Shown: piece by piece, positions 11,430-19,785 of the stretch
Layout of the letters: each line of letters begins with the position of its first letter
Position numbering within the stretch: position 1 is the first letter of the stretch
Origin: Pseudonocardia sp. MH-G8
GTDB lineage: Bacteria; Actinomycetota; Actinomycetes; Mycobacteriales; Pseudonocardiaceae
Assembly: GCF_002262885.1 (NCBI RefSeq)
Contig: NZ_NKYF01000015.1
Coordinates: 62,001 to 126,000, forward strand
Reading direction: 5' to 3'
DNA length: 64,000 nt
The notes under the pieces: generated by a model
Databases searched by the model: none
What the model saw: the letters and a program-made list of their open reading frames with translations, nothing else
Told to the model about the DNA's origin: nothing
Translations under genes and position numbers: made by a program

Positions 11430-11930
11430 ATGTCCGTCCCCGGCACCGCGACGACCCCGGTCCCGACCTCCGACCTCTACGACGAGCACGGCGAGGCCGC
11501 CGACTCCTGCGACACCCGGTTCCAGCAGTTCGGCGGCCGCACCGCGTTCTGCGGACCGATCACCACGGTGCGCTGCTACGAGGACAACGCGCTGCTCAAG
11601 GCCGTGCTCTCCGAGCCCGGCGAGGGACGCGTCCTGGTGGTGGACGGTGGCGCCTCGGTCCACCGGGCACTGCTGGGCGACATGATCGGCGGCCTCGCGG
11701 TCGACAACGGCTGGGCCGGCATCGTGATCAACGGTGCCGTCCGCGACGTCGCCGCGCTGCGAGCACTCGACATCGAGATCAAGGCGCTCGGCTCCAACCC
11801 GCGCAAGAGCACCAAGACGGGCGACGGACGGCGAGACACCCCCGTCAGCTTCGGCAACGCCACCTTCGCCCCCGGTGCGCAGCTGCACAGCGACGAGGAC
11901 GGGATCATCGTCCTCCCCGGCGCCGGCTGA
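11430..11930 (+). CDS. RraA-type aldolase/regulator family protein
   Basis: This 166-residue protein is of the RraA / HMG-CHA aldolase family, often mislabelled as a menaquinone methyltransferase. Family marks are DLYDEHGEA at the start, VVDGGASVHRALLGDMIGGL near residue 72 and IVINGAVRDVAAL near 100 with the conserved GxxRD turn. The start is ATG 11430, with AGGAG 5 bases upstream. Family members either bind RNase E or cleave 4-hydroxy-4-methyl- or 4-carboxy-4-hydroxy-2-oxoadipate-type acids with a divalent metal. Beside an organic-acid operon the aldolase role is attractive. The actinobacterial regulator role cannot be excluded. Confidence 0.8.
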   Translation: MSVPGTATTPVPTSDLYDEHGEAADSCDTRFQQFGGRTAFCGPITTVRCYEDNALLKAVLSEPGEGRVLVVDGGASVHRALLGDMIGGLAVDNGWAGIVINGAVRDVAALRALDIEIKALGSNPRKSTKTGDGRRDTPVSFGNATFAPGAQLHSDEDGIIVLPGAG

Positions 11931-12042
11931 GCAGCTCGCTGCCCAGCTCGACCTGAACGCCGTACTCCGCGAGCTTGCCCCGCAGGATCGCCTCGGTGCG
12001 GGGTGAGGCCGCTCGGCCACCGCCTGCGATCAGTACAGTCAT
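11905..12042 (-). pseudogene. Deleted flavoprotein relic (FAD monooxygenase or reductase)
   Basis: A strong ribosome site (GGAGGAGGC) precedes ATG 12042, and the product begins MTVLIAGGG, the first strand and Gly-rich turn of an FAD-binding Rossmann fold. Without the rest of the fold it continues RTEAILRGKLAEYGVQVELG. This resembles a downstream segment of PF01494-type monooxygenases (xTExILRxxLxxxGVxVExGxEL). The 45-codon frame then runs antisense into the rraA end. It follows the ferredoxin gene by 22 bp, where a flavoprotein partner of the P450 would be expected. Both a central deletion and a 3' truncation are inferred. Confidence 0.5.
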
Positions 12043-12064
12043 GCCTCCTCCGGGTCGGCAGGGG

Positions 12065-12253
12065 TCATCGGACGTGCACGGCGCGCGACGGGCAGGATTC
12101 GACCGCCTCCTCGACGGCCTCGCGCCGGTCCTCGCGGGGCTCGTCCTGCAGCACCACGACCAGGCCGTTGTCGTCCTGGTCGAAGACCTCAGGAGCGGCC
12201 AGCACGCATTGCCCCGCTCCGACACAGACTCCGCGGTCTCCGGTCACGTGCAT
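12065..12253 (-). CDS. P450-associated [3Fe-4S] ferredoxin
   Basis: This 62-residue ferredoxin passes electrons to the adjacent P450. Cluster ligands are Cys10 and Cys16 in CVGAGQC and Cys54 in ESCPS. The middle position of the first motif is Ala instead of Cys, which points to a single [3Fe-4S] cluster as in other actinobacterial P450 ferredoxins. The conserved APEVFDQDDNGLVVVL segment follows. ATG 12253 is preferred because GGAG lies 7 bases upstream; a GTG at 12271 overlaps the P450 stop and would add six residues. It is co-transcribed with the P450. Confidence 0.9.
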   Translation of the reverse strand: MHVTGDRGVCVGAGQCVLAAPEVFDQDDNGLVVVLQDEPREDRREAVEEAVESCPSRAVHVR

Positions 12254-12267
12254 CGGATTCTCCGTCC

Positions 12268-13461
12268 TCACCAGGTGACCGTCAGTTCACCGAGGCCCTG
12301 GATGGTGTCGGCGCGACCTGGTTCCAGTTCCGTCGCCGGCCTGGCGAGCGCCAGGGTGGGGAAGCGTTCGAACAGCAGGGGAAGCGCGATCTGCAGCTCC
12401 AGCCGCGCGAGGTTCTGCCCGAGGCACTGGTGGATGCCGTAGCCGAACGCGTTGTGCTTGCGCGCGCCCCGGCGGATGTCGAACTCGTCCGGCTCGGGGA
12501 ACACCTCGGGATCGAAGTTGGCCGGCCCGTTCGGGATCATCACCCCTTCACCGGCCCGGATGCGCTCACCCGCGATGTCGATATCAGCCGTGGCCACGCG
12601 GATCCCGGCGCTGTCGGCCACGGAGGTGAAGCGCAGCAGCTCCTCGACGACGCCGGGCACCACATCCGGATCGGTGCGGAACCGAGCAAGCTGATCGGGG
12701 TGCTCCAGCAACGTCACACTACCCAGGGCGATCACGTTCGCCGTGGTCTCGTGGCCCGCGGTCAGCAGCAGCATCGCGGTACCGACGAGGTGGTCGCGGG
12801 ACAGCTCACCGCGGGCGAGCTCGCCACGTGCCAGCCTGCCGATCAGACCGGTCTGCGAGCTGTCGCGCGAGAAGGAGTCGACCAGCGAGTCCAGGTACTG
12901 CACCAGCTCCTTGCGCGCGGCGGCGACCTCCTCCTCGGTGGCGCTGCGCATCAGCCGCCTGCTCGCGTCCTCGAAGAACGCGTGATCCGAGTACGGCACG
13001 CCGAGCAGTTCACAGATCACCAGGGACGGGATCGGCAGCGCGTAGTTGGCAACCAGATCGGCCGGTGCGCCGGCCGCCCGCAGCTGCTCGGCAGCCCCGT
13101 CCGCGATCTCCTCGATCCTCGGGCGTAGTTCGTTGATCCGCTTGACGGTGAAATCCGGGATGGTCATCCGCCGGTAGTAGCCGTGCTCGGGATCATCCAT
13201 ACCGATGAACGCCGGGGGCTGGCGGCGCACGGCCGCCCCGCGTGCCGAGATCAGTGGGAAGTCCGGGTCGGTCCGGTCGGACGACAGCCGTGGATCGGCC
13301 AGCAGCGCGCGGGCCTCGGCGTGCCGCGTCACCACCCACCCGAGCTTGCCGTCGATGAGCTCGACGCGGTGCAGCGGACCCTTCGCGGTCAGCTCGGAGT
13401 AGCCATGTGGTGGGCGGTACGGGCAGGTGCGGGTCTGCGGGTAGCTGACCGTCGGTTCCAT
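12268..13461 (-). CDS. Cytochrome P450, CYP105-like
   Basis: This 397-residue soluble class I P450 binds heme through Cys346 in AFGYGIHQCLGQNLARLEL. The I-helix oxygen-activation motif LLTAGHETTAN and the K-helix EELLR (ExxR) are present. The sequence FPLISARGA and the short N-terminus fit bacterial CYP105/107-type enzymes. A small tandem duplication, RGELARGEL, lies before the I helix. It forms an operon with the ferredoxin and a broken flavoprotein. It faces a TetR gene across a perfect palindrome, so xenobiotic or metabolite-induced expression is likely. The substrate is unknown. Confidence 0.92.
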   Translation of the reverse strand: MEPTVSYPQTRTCPYRPPHGYSELTAKGPLHRVELIDGKLGWVVTRHAEARALLADPRLSSDRTDPDFPLISARGAAVRRQPPAFIGMDDPEHGYYRRMTIPDFTVKRINELRPRIEEIADGAAEQLRAAGAPADLVANYALPIPSLVICELLGVPYSDHAFFEDASRRLMRSATEEEVAAARKELVQYLDSLVDSFSRDSSQTGLIGRLARGELARGELSRDHLVGTAMLLLTAGHETTANVIALGSVTLLEHPDQLARFRTDPDVVPGVVEELLRFTSVADSAGIRVATADIDIAGERIRAGEGVMIPNGPANFDPEVFPEPDEFDIRRGARKHNAFGYGIHQCLGQNLARLELQIALPLLFERFPTLALARPATELEPGRADTIQGLGELTVTW

Positions 13462-13481
13462 GAGATCCCCCTGACGTGACG

Positions 13482-13504
13482 ATAGGGAACGTACGGTTCC
13501 CTAT
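13482..13504. promoter_or_regulatory. TetR operator between P450 and tetR
   Basis: Perfect 9-bp arms ATAGGGAAC and GTTCCCTAT flank a 5-base centre GTACG. The element lies 20 bp before the P450 start and 55 bp before the TetR start, as expected for a divergent TetR-controlled pair. Confidence 0.75.
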
Positions 13505-13558
13505 TTCGACAGTAGCTGCCCGAGTGAGTGAGTGCAACGACCGGTAGCGTTAGCAGGC

Positions 13559-14158
13559 ATGACGGGCAGCGCGACCGAAGGTGCCCAACCGCTGCGCAGA
13601 CGTGGCGCCGAGCTGGAGGACGCGATCCTGCGCGCGGCGCGTGAGGGTCTCGTCGAGTGCGGCTACGCCGCCCTGACCATGGACTGGATCGCCGGCAGGG
13701 CGCGCACCAGCAAGGCCGCGCTGTACCGCCGGTGGAGCAACCGCGCCGAGCTCGTCGTGCACGCGCACGGGCAGCTGGTCCGCTCGCTGCTGTCCGCGCC
13801 GGACACCGGCTCCTTCGCTTCGGACGTACGCACCATGTTGCGTTCGTTCGCCGACCTGATGGACTCCGAGTACGGCGAACTGCTCCGCGGAGTGCTCGCG
13901 GAGGTGACGAGGAGCCCGGAACTCGCCGCCGAGGCCCGCAAGCAACTGCTCGAGTCGGGGCCGCACCTGCTCGACGAGATCTACCGGCGAGGGATCGAGC
14001 GCGGCGAGGTCCGCCCTGAACTCCGCGGCACGCGCGTCATGACAGTGGCGCACGACCTGCTGCGCAACGAGTTCATGACCCGCGGAACGCCGATCGAGGA
14101 CACCGCGATCGAGGAGATCCTCGACACCGTCTACCTGCCGCTGGTGCGTGCCCGATGA
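13559..14158 (+). CDS. TetR-family regulator of the P450 operon
   Basis: This 199-residue repressor-type protein has an N-terminal helix-turn-helix at about residues 15-62 (MDWIAGRARTSKAALYRRW) and a C-terminal helical ligand domain of the TetR_C_33-like type. ATG 13559 gives the normal family length; an in-frame GTG at 13532 is an alternative. It faces the P450-ferredoxin operon across a 23-bp palindrome. Control of both directions is inferred from position and operator symmetry. The 3' end stops 12 bp before the convergent tctA gene. Confidence 0.9.
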   Translation: MTGSATEGAQPLRRRGAELEDAILRAAREGLVECGYAALTMDWIAGRARTSKAALYRRWSNRAELVVHAHGQLVRSLLSAPDTGSFASDVRTMLRSFADLMDSEYGELLRGVLAEVTRSPELAAEARKQLLESGPHLLDEIYRRGIERGEVRPELRGTRVMTVAHDLLRNEFMTRGTPIEDTAIEEILDTVYLPLVRAR

Positions 14159-14170
14159 CGACGGGCGTGC

Positions 14171-15688
14171 TCAGCTGTCCGCAAGCTGGTCGAGCCGTTC
14201 GGCCACCCGCCCGCGGCGGCGCCGCAGGAATGCGGGTGCGGCGAGGGCAGCGACGGCGAGGACGAGCAGGGTGACCGCAAGCGGGCGACCGAGGATGTAG
14301 CCCGGATCGTCCTGGGACAGCGTGATCGTCTGTAGGAGCGAGCGCTCCATCAGCGGGGCGACGACGAAGGCGAGCATGAGCGCCGCCCGGGACAACCCCA
14401 GCTTGACCATGCCGTAGCCGAGGACTCCCATCGCGACCATCCAGCCGACGTCGACGATGCTGTTGCGCGCCGCGTACGTGCCGACCGCTGCGACGAGCAG
14501 GATGAGCGCCACGAGGATGTCGCGCGGGATCCGCAGCAGGGAGGTGAACAGCCCGACCAGCGGCAGGTTGAGCACCAGCAGCGCGACGTTGGCCAGGAAC
14601 ATCCCCGCGACCAGTCCCCAGAACAGTTCCGGCTCCTGCTCGATGAACAACGGTCCGGGGATGGCGCCGTGGATGGTGAACCCGGCCAGCAGCAGCGCAG
14701 TGGGCGCGGCGAAGGGCACACCGAGGACCAGCAGCGGTACCAGGGAGCCACCCGCGGACCCGTTGTTCGCCGATTCCGGGCCCGCGACCCCCTCCACGGC
14801 ACCGTGCCCGAACTCGTGGCGGTGCCGGGAGACGCGCCGCTCCAGCATGTAGGACGCGTACGTGGCGACGGCCGCCCCGGGCCCGGGCACCAGCCCGAAC
14901 AGGAAGCCCAGCACGCTGCCGCGGCCCATCGCGGGCAGGGCCCGCCGCATCTCCGCGCGGGTGGGGTACAGCTCGCGCAGCCGCACGGTGGGCAGCCGCG
15001 GGACCGTGCCGCGCTGCTCGACGAGCAGCATCAGCTCGGCGACGCCGAACAGACCCACGGCGACCGGGGTGATCTCGACACCCGAGATCAGACTCTCCAC
15101 ACCGACGGTGTAGCGCACCCCACCGGAGGTCTCGTCGACGCCGACGGTCGCCAACATCAGCCCCAGCGCCGCGGCCACCATGGTGGCCGAGAAGGACCCG
15201 CCGGACAGGCGGGAGAGCACGAACAGCGCGAACACGGTGAGCGCGAGGAACTCCGGGGCCGCGAACGACAGGGCAAGATCACTGACCGGTCCCGCCGCGA
15301 GCGTCAGCAGGACGATCGCCAGCGTGCCCGCCACGAACGAGCCGATCGCGGCGACCGCGAGTGCGGCACCCGCCCGGCCGCGCTTGGTCATCTCGTGGCC
15401 GTCGATCGCGGTGACGACCGACGAGGACTCGCCGGGCACGTTCATGAGGATCGACGCCGTGGAACCGCCGTACTGCGACCCGAGGAAGATCCCGGTGATC
15501 ATCAGAAGGCCGCCGACCGGATCGAGGCTGAAGCTCAGCGGCAGCAGGACGGCCATCGCCCCGACCGGTCCGATCCCCGGCAGTGCGCCCACGAGGCTGC
15601 CGACGAACACCCCGAGCAGCATGGCGAGCAGGGGTCCGGGCGTCGCGACCGTGGCGAAACCGGCCCCGAGGTCAGACAGTACGTCCAT
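14171..15688 (-). CDS. tctA: Tripartite tricarboxylate transporter large permease TctA
   Basis: This 505-residue membrane protein has about 12 transmembrane segments and the TctA signatures GALPGIGPVGAMAVLLPLSF near residue 35, YGGSTASILMNVPGESSSVV near 75 and LFGLVPGPGAAVATYASY near 265. It carries out solute-coupled import with TctB and the periplasmic TctC. It ends the minus-strand operon ROK, glycosidase-like, sulfatase, tctC, tctB, tctA. With no citrate genes nearby, the neighbours suggest that the carried solute is an acidic, perhaps sulfated, sugar derivative. Confidence 0.93.
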   Translation of the reverse strand: MDVLSDLGAGFATVATPGPLLAMLLGVFVGSLVGALPGIGPVGAMAVLLPLSFSLDPVGGLLMITGIFLGSQYGGSTASILMNVPGESSSVVTAIDGHEMTKRGRAGAALAVAAIGSFVAGTLAIVLLTLAAGPVSDLALSFAAPEFLALTVFALFVLSRLSGGSFSATMVAAALGLMLATVGVDETSGGVRYTVGVESLISGVEITPVAVGLFGVAELMLLVEQRGTVPRLPTVRLRELYPTRAEMRRALPAMGRGSVLGFLFGLVPGPGAAVATYASYMLERRVSRHRHEFGHGAVEGVAGPESANNGSAGGSLVPLLVLGVPFAAPTALLLAGFTIHGAIPGPLFIEQEPELFWGLVAGMFLANVALLVLNLPLVGLFTSLLRIPRDILVALILLVAAVGTYAARNSIVDVGWMVAMGVLGYGMVKLGLSRAALMLAFVVAPLMERSLLQTITLSQDDPGYILGRPLAVTLLVLAVAALAAPAFLRRRRGRVAERLDQLADS

Positions 15689-15700
15689 CGTGATGCCGAT

Positions 15701-16303
15701 CTAGGAGAGGTCGGGGCCGTAGAGGCCGGTGGGCAGCGGGACGCCGAGGAGGCGGCCGAACACGAGCTGGGAACCGATCCCGGCCACCAGGCCGACTGCG
15801 GCACAGACCCACCAGGCGCGCCCGCCGAGCAGCCGCGTGCCCACCGCGGTGACCAGGCTCGCCGTGATCAGGTGCCCGACCCAGCCGACACCGACGACGT
15901 AGCAGACGAGGGCGCCGAGCACGGTCAGCAGGCGGACCCGCGGGCCGGCTCCGGCGAGCGCATCCGGCCCGGCTGCGGCGCCCGGCCCGCCCGCCTCTGC
16001 AGCCCGGTCGTCCTCGGAGTCGGAAGCCGCCACCAGGCGCCCGCGCGCGGCCTGCACGGCCAGGACGGTGGCGGCGACGGTGAGCAGCGCCCCGACCGCC
16101 ATCGGGAACAGGCCCGGGCCCGGCCGCGCACCGCCGCCGACACCCAGCCGGACTGCCTCGACGAGGTAGACCACCCCCAGCACCGCGCCGGCGGCGGACG
16201 CGGCGATCCGGGAAAACCGCGCCGCCCGCAGGTGCCCGGCGTCGGCCGGGGCGTCACCGTCGGATCCGCGGCCCGCGTCGCCCTCCGCCGCGGGCCCGGT
16301 CAC
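15701..16303 (-). CDS. tctB: Tripartite tricarboxylate transporter small subunit TctB
   Basis: This 200-residue protein has about four transmembrane segments, as TctB does, with the typical GPGLFPMAVGALL after the first segment. An Ala/Gly/Asp-rich cytosolic leader (residues 1-28) and a long charged loop near residues 90-120 are extra. The GTG start overlaps the tctC stop (GTGA), so translation is probably coupled, and the stop is 12 bp before tctA. It supports assembly or function of the TctA channel. Confidence 0.85.
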   Translation of the reverse strand: MTGPAAEGDAGRGSDGDAPADAGHLRAARFSRIAASAAGAVLGVVYLVEAVRLGVGGGARPGPGLFPMAVGALLTVAATVLAVQAARGRLVAASDSEDDRAAEAGGPGAAAGPDALAGAGPRVRLLTVLGALVCYVVGVGWVGHLITASLVTAVGTRLLGGRAWWVCAAVGLVAGIGSQLVFGRLLGVPLPTGLYGPDLS

Positions 16304-17289
16304 GTGCCCAACCCGAGGCGCGCGATCGTCTCCTTCGCGATCTGGACGTCGTTCACCATCCGCTCCTGGAACGCGGTCCTCTCGACGTAGGCGGGCACCC
16401 CGTGGGTCGTGGTGGTGTACTCGGTGAAGGCCGCGCTGTGCACCGCCTCCTCGATGGCGGTGTCGAGCCGGTCGAGGATGGGGTCGGGCACCCCCTTGGG
16501 GGCGATGAAGCCCTCGAACCCGGCCCAGGTGATGTCGTAGCCGGCCTCGGCGAAGGGCGTCACGTCGAGGCCCTCCGGCGGCCGGTCCCCGAAGTAGCCG
16601 ACCATCGCCAGATCGCCCTTCTGCACGTACTGCAGGATCGGCGCCGGCTGGGCGATGGCGGCGTCCAGCGTGCCGTTGACCGTGGGCAGGACCTGCTGGC
16701 CCGCGTCGGTGATGACCTGCTCGACGGTGATGCCGGCCGCGGCGAGGAACTCCTCGAGCTGGAACCGCTGCACCGACGCGGCCCCGGGAACGCCCACCTT
16801 CAGGGGCCGCTGCTTCGCGGCCGCGACGAACTGCTCGATGGTGGTGATCCCCGACTGCGGGTTGACGAACAGGACCGAGGGCACCTCGTTGGTCTGGGCG
16901 AGCGCCTGGATGCTGTCCGGTCCGCGGAAGCTGGTCTCGATCAACTGCCAGGATGTGGTCAGCGGCGGGCTCGCGGCGAACCCGATGTGGTACCCGTCGG
17001 CGGGCTCACCCATGATCTGGGCCAGGCCGACCATGCCGTTGCCGCCCTCGGCGTTCACGACGACGACCTCGGTGCCGAGGGTCTTCTCCAGTTCGCCCGC
17101 CAAGGTGCGGGCGGTGCTGTCGGGCGCCGAGCCCGCCGGGTAGACGACGGTGAGCGTGATGTCCTGCTGGGGGTAGTCGGCGGCAGCGGCCGGGTCGGCC
17201 ACGGGGTCGGTCGAGCCGGGTGCGCATGCCGCGAGGACCGCCGTGGCCAGTGCAGCTGCGGCGATGCGGATGCGGGCGGGCGTGTCCAT
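16300..17289 (-). CDS. tctC: Tripartite transporter substrate-binding lipoprotein TctC
   Basis: This 329-residue protein has a signal segment and lipobox VLAAC (Cys22). The mature part begins YPQQDITLTVVYPAGSAPDS, the normal first strand and loop of the Bug/TctC family. Inner marks are NAEGGNGMVGLAQI and DAAIAQPAPI. GAAGGAG lies 6 bases before ATG 17289. It delivers solute to TctAB. Its gene starts 11 bp after the sulfatase stop, which ties transport to the sulfatase. Bug-type proteins bind carboxylates, so an acidic ligand is likely. Confidence 0.92.
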   Translation of the reverse strand: MDTPARIRIAAAALATAVLAACAPGSTDPVADPAAAADYPQQDITLTVVYPAGSAPDSTARTLAGELEKTLGTEVVVVNAEGGNGMVGLAQIMGEPADGYHIGFAASPPLTTSWQLIETSFRGPDSIQALAQTNEVPSVLFVNPQSGITTIEQFVAAAKQRPLKVGVPGAASVQRFQLEEFLAAAGITVEQVITDAGQQVLPTVNGTLDAAIAQPAPILQYVQKGDLAMVGYFGDRPPEGLDVTPFAEAGYDITWAGFEGFIAPKGVPDPILDRLDTAIEEAVHSAAFTEYTTTTHGVPAYVERTAFQERMVNDVQIAKETIARLGLGT

Positions 17290-17300
17290 CACGAGCTCCT

Positions 17301-18770
17301 TCAGTGGTCGGACGGTTCCCGGAGCGGGTTGCGACCCCATCGGCGGTACGGGACGTCGTGCTGCCACGGCGCCGGCAGGTCGGTGGCGGTCGCCAGGTGG
17401 GTGTGCACGTGGGCGTGCAGCTTCTCGATCTCGGGCCGGGCGGCGGCGCCCGCGGCGACGAGGTCGCGCTCCTCGTCCGGGTCGCCGGTCAGGTCGAAGG
17501 CCTTGTCCAGGCCGCCGACCTCGTCGGTCACGATCTTGTGCCGGCCGTCGGTGACCATGACACGGCGGCCGAACTCGGACACTGCGACGTCCCGGTGGCC
17601 CTCGGTCCCGCCGGCCTCGAGCAGCGGGCGGAGGCTGCGGCCCATCCCGCCCGGCAGCTCGGTGCCGGCCAGGTCGAGCAGGGTCGCCGGCACGTCGATG
17701 AGCTCGACGAGGGCGTCCTCGGTGCGGCCGCGCGGACCGTCCCACCGGTCGGGAGGACGGACGACGAGCGGAACGCGCACGGCCGGGTCCAGCAGCTGGC
17801 CCTTGAAGACCAGACGGTGGTCGCCGAGCATCTCGCCGTGGTCGCTGCAGAACACCACCCAGGTGTCGTCCAGCAGGTCGCGTCGTTCGAGCACGTCCAG
17901 CACCCGGCCGAGCCGCTCGTCGATGAAGCTGACGTTGCCCAGGTACTGGGTGCGCATCTGCTGGATCTGCTCAGGGGTGGCGTCGGGGATGCCCCGCGTG
18001 TACACGCCGGACTCGGCGGCCGGGTACCGGTACTCGAGCGGGCCGAGCGGCATGTCCTGCGGCCGGTACCACTGCGACCACGGCGCCGGCGGGTCGAATG
18101 GGTCGTGCGGACCGGGCGGGCCGGCCCACAGGAAGAACGGCTCACGCGGGTCGACCCGGGTGAGCCACTCCTCCGCACGCTGCAGGACCCACCCGTCGAT
18201 GTGGTCGTCCGGGCCGAGCAGCGCGGGGCGCCGGTCGTAGGAGCCCAGCGGGCCGGCCCGCGCTCGCTCCTGCAGGTCCTCGTGGAACCGGTGCAGCAGG
18301 CCCTTCTCCCGCAGGTGCTCGGAGTAGGCGCTCGCCCGCAGGTTGCCCTGGCTCATCTTCCCGGTCGTCTCGGTCGCCTCGGTGAAGCCGATCTTGTGCA
18401 GCAGGTGTTCGCTGACCGGGATCTCCAAATCGTGGAACCAGGTGAAGTGCAGCTTGCCGATCGCGGTGGTGCGGTACCCCGCGTCGCGCAGGCACCGGAC
18501 GAAGCTGGGCGCGTCCGGCCAGACCGAGGTGTCGTTGTCCAGGCAGCCGTGCTGGTGCGGGTAGCGCCCGGTCAGGAAGCTCATCCGGCTCGGGACGCAG
18601 ATCGGGCTCGGGCAGTAGGTCCGGCGCAACCACGTCCCCTCGGCGGCGAGCCGATCCAGCGTCGGGGTACGGATCGGGAACGTCCCCGCCCCGGCGAGCG
18701 CGTCCCACCGTTGCTGGTCGGTCATGACCAGCACGATGTTGGGCGGCCGGGCCTCGCCGGGCCGGCTCAC
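17301..18770 (-). CDS. Type I sulfatase (alkaline-phosphatase superfamily)
   Basis: This 489-residue hydrolase of sulfate esters has the metal site NIVLVMTDQQRWD at the start and the formylglycine motif CVPSRMSFLTG with Cys58 as the residue to be modified. It also has TAIGKLHF, and DHGEMLGDHRL near residue 320 for the second metal group. No signal peptide is seen, so it should act in the cytoplasm on an imported substrate. The GTG start overlaps the glycosidase-like stop by 4 bases. A formylglycine-generating enzyme is needed but is not in this window. The alternative is a phosphonate monoesterase of the same superfamily. Confidence 0.88.
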   Translation of the reverse strand: MSRPGEARPPNIVLVMTDQQRWDALAGAGTFPIRTPTLDRLAAEGTWLRRTYCPSPICVPSRMSFLTGRYPHQHGCLDNDTSVWPDAPSFVRCLRDAGYRTTAIGKLHFTWFHDLEIPVSEHLLHKIGFTEATETTGKMSQGNLRASAYSEHLREKGLLHRFHEDLQERARAGPLGSYDRRPALLGPDDHIDGWVLQRAEEWLTRVDPREPFFLWAGPPGPHDPFDPPAPWSQWYRPQDMPLGPLEYRYPAAESGVYTRGIPDATPEQIQQMRTQYLGNVSFIDERLGRVLDVLERRDLLDDTWVVFCSDHGEMLGDHRLVFKGQLLDPAVRVPLVVRPPDRWDGPRGRTEDALVELIDVPATLLDLAGTELPGGMGRSLRPLLEAGGTEGHRDVAVSEFGRRVMVTDGRHKIVTDEVGGLDKAFDLTGDPDEERDLVAAGAAARPEIEKLHAHVHTHLATATDLPAPWQHDVPYRRWGRNPLREPSDH

Positions 18771-19756
18771 GCGCTCGCTCGCGGCACCCGGTTGAGACGC
18801 AGCTCGTGCGCGCCGTCGGCCCGGGCGTACTCGTAGTAGACGAACCACTCGTCGCCCACCGTCGCCACGTCGAGGTAGCGCAGCGACCCGGTGCCGTGCG
18901 GGGACACCAGCGCGGGCGCGTCCGGGGTGAGCCGCGTCCAGCAGGTGAGGTCGGCCGAGAATGCCAGGCCGGTGCGCTCCTCGTAGTTCTCGTGCGCGCC
19001 CGCGCTGCCGTCGTACACGCCGAGGAACCCGCCCGGCACCGTGGTGACCGTGGTGAGACGGGCCTGGTAGCCGTCCCAGCCCTCCCCGACCGGCAGGCAG
19101 CCGGGTCGCCAGTCGAACGTGCGCCCGTCGGAGCTGACGGCCAAGCCGGTCGGGAACGTGGTGGCGCCGGTGGCGTAGATGTCCGCGGTGGCATGCGCGG
19201 AGCGGCGCTCCTGTTCGGTCAGGTCGCCGGCGGCGGCGTAGCTGGCGAAGAGCCACATCGCGGGCCCGACCCAGACCGGCACGGGGTCCTTGACCCCCTC
19301 GGTCCCGGTGCTCCCGGCGGTGAGCACCCCGGTCGCCGTGGCGATGTCGAACTTGTCCGGCTCGTCGGCCTCGACCACGTCGATCCGCCACCGGTTGTCG
19401 GCGGGGTCGACGTAACTGAGGTAGAGCAGGTAGCCACCACCGGGACGGGCCATCAGGGCGAAGCGTTCCATCGACGCCGTGCCCAGCTCGTCCTTGTGCA
19501 CCGACCAGATGTCCCGGAAGGTGACGCCGTCGCGGCTCTCGGCGACGGCGCAGCGCCAGCCACGCTCGTCGCCCGCCCCGCGCGGCCGTCGCTCCCGGTA
19601 GGTGAGCAGGAACCGCCCGGTCGCAGGTTCGTGCAGGACGGTCGGGCAGCCGATCCAGTTCCCGGCGCCCACCTCGGACGGGGAGAGCACGGTCGTTCCG
19701 CGCTCCGGGTCGAAGCCCAGCGCCGGCACGAGCGAACGGGGCAGCACATCGGTCAT
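18767..19756 (-). CDS. Five-bladed beta-propeller glycosidase-like protein
   Basis: This 329-residue protein looks like glycoside hydrolases of the GH43/GH130-type propeller fold. It shows repeated blade-like patterns such as GNWIGCPTVLHEPATGRFLL, AVAESRDGVTFRDIW, GGGYLLYLSYVD, VKDPVPVWVGPAMWLF and AFSADLTCWTRLTP. Acidic residues that could be catalytic are present, but I cannot assign them. No signal peptide is visible. It is translationally coupled to the sulfatase gene and follows the ROK regulator by 29 bp. It probably processes the same imported sugar. Confidence 0.65.
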   Translation of the reverse strand: MTDVLPRSLVPALGFDPERGTTVLSPSEVGAGNWIGCPTVLHEPATGRFLLTYRERRPRGAGDERGWRCAVAESRDGVTFRDIWSVHKDELGTASMERFALMARPGGGYLLYLSYVDPADNRWRIDVVEADEPDKFDIATATGVLTAGSTGTEGVKDPVPVWVGPAMWLFASYAAAGDLTEQERRSAHATADIYATGATTFPTGLAVSSDGRTFDWRPGCLPVGEGWDGYQARLTTVTTVPGGFLGVYDGSAGAHENYEERTGLAFSADLTCWTRLTPDAPALVSPHGTGSLRYLDVATVGDEWFVYYEYARADGAHELRLNRVPRASA

Positions 19757-19785
19757 CGAGAAGGTCCCTTTCGGATGTCGTCAGG

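Noticed and set aside
11430..11930. Annotation as demethylmenaquinone methyltransferase
   Set aside because: The RraA fold was historically given this name. The sequence has RraA motifs and no SAM-binding motif.
14669..18836. Long plus-strand frames opposite tctA, tctC and the sulfatase
   Set aside because: No domain pattern is visible and the composition is that of the third-position GC shadow of the minus-strand genes.
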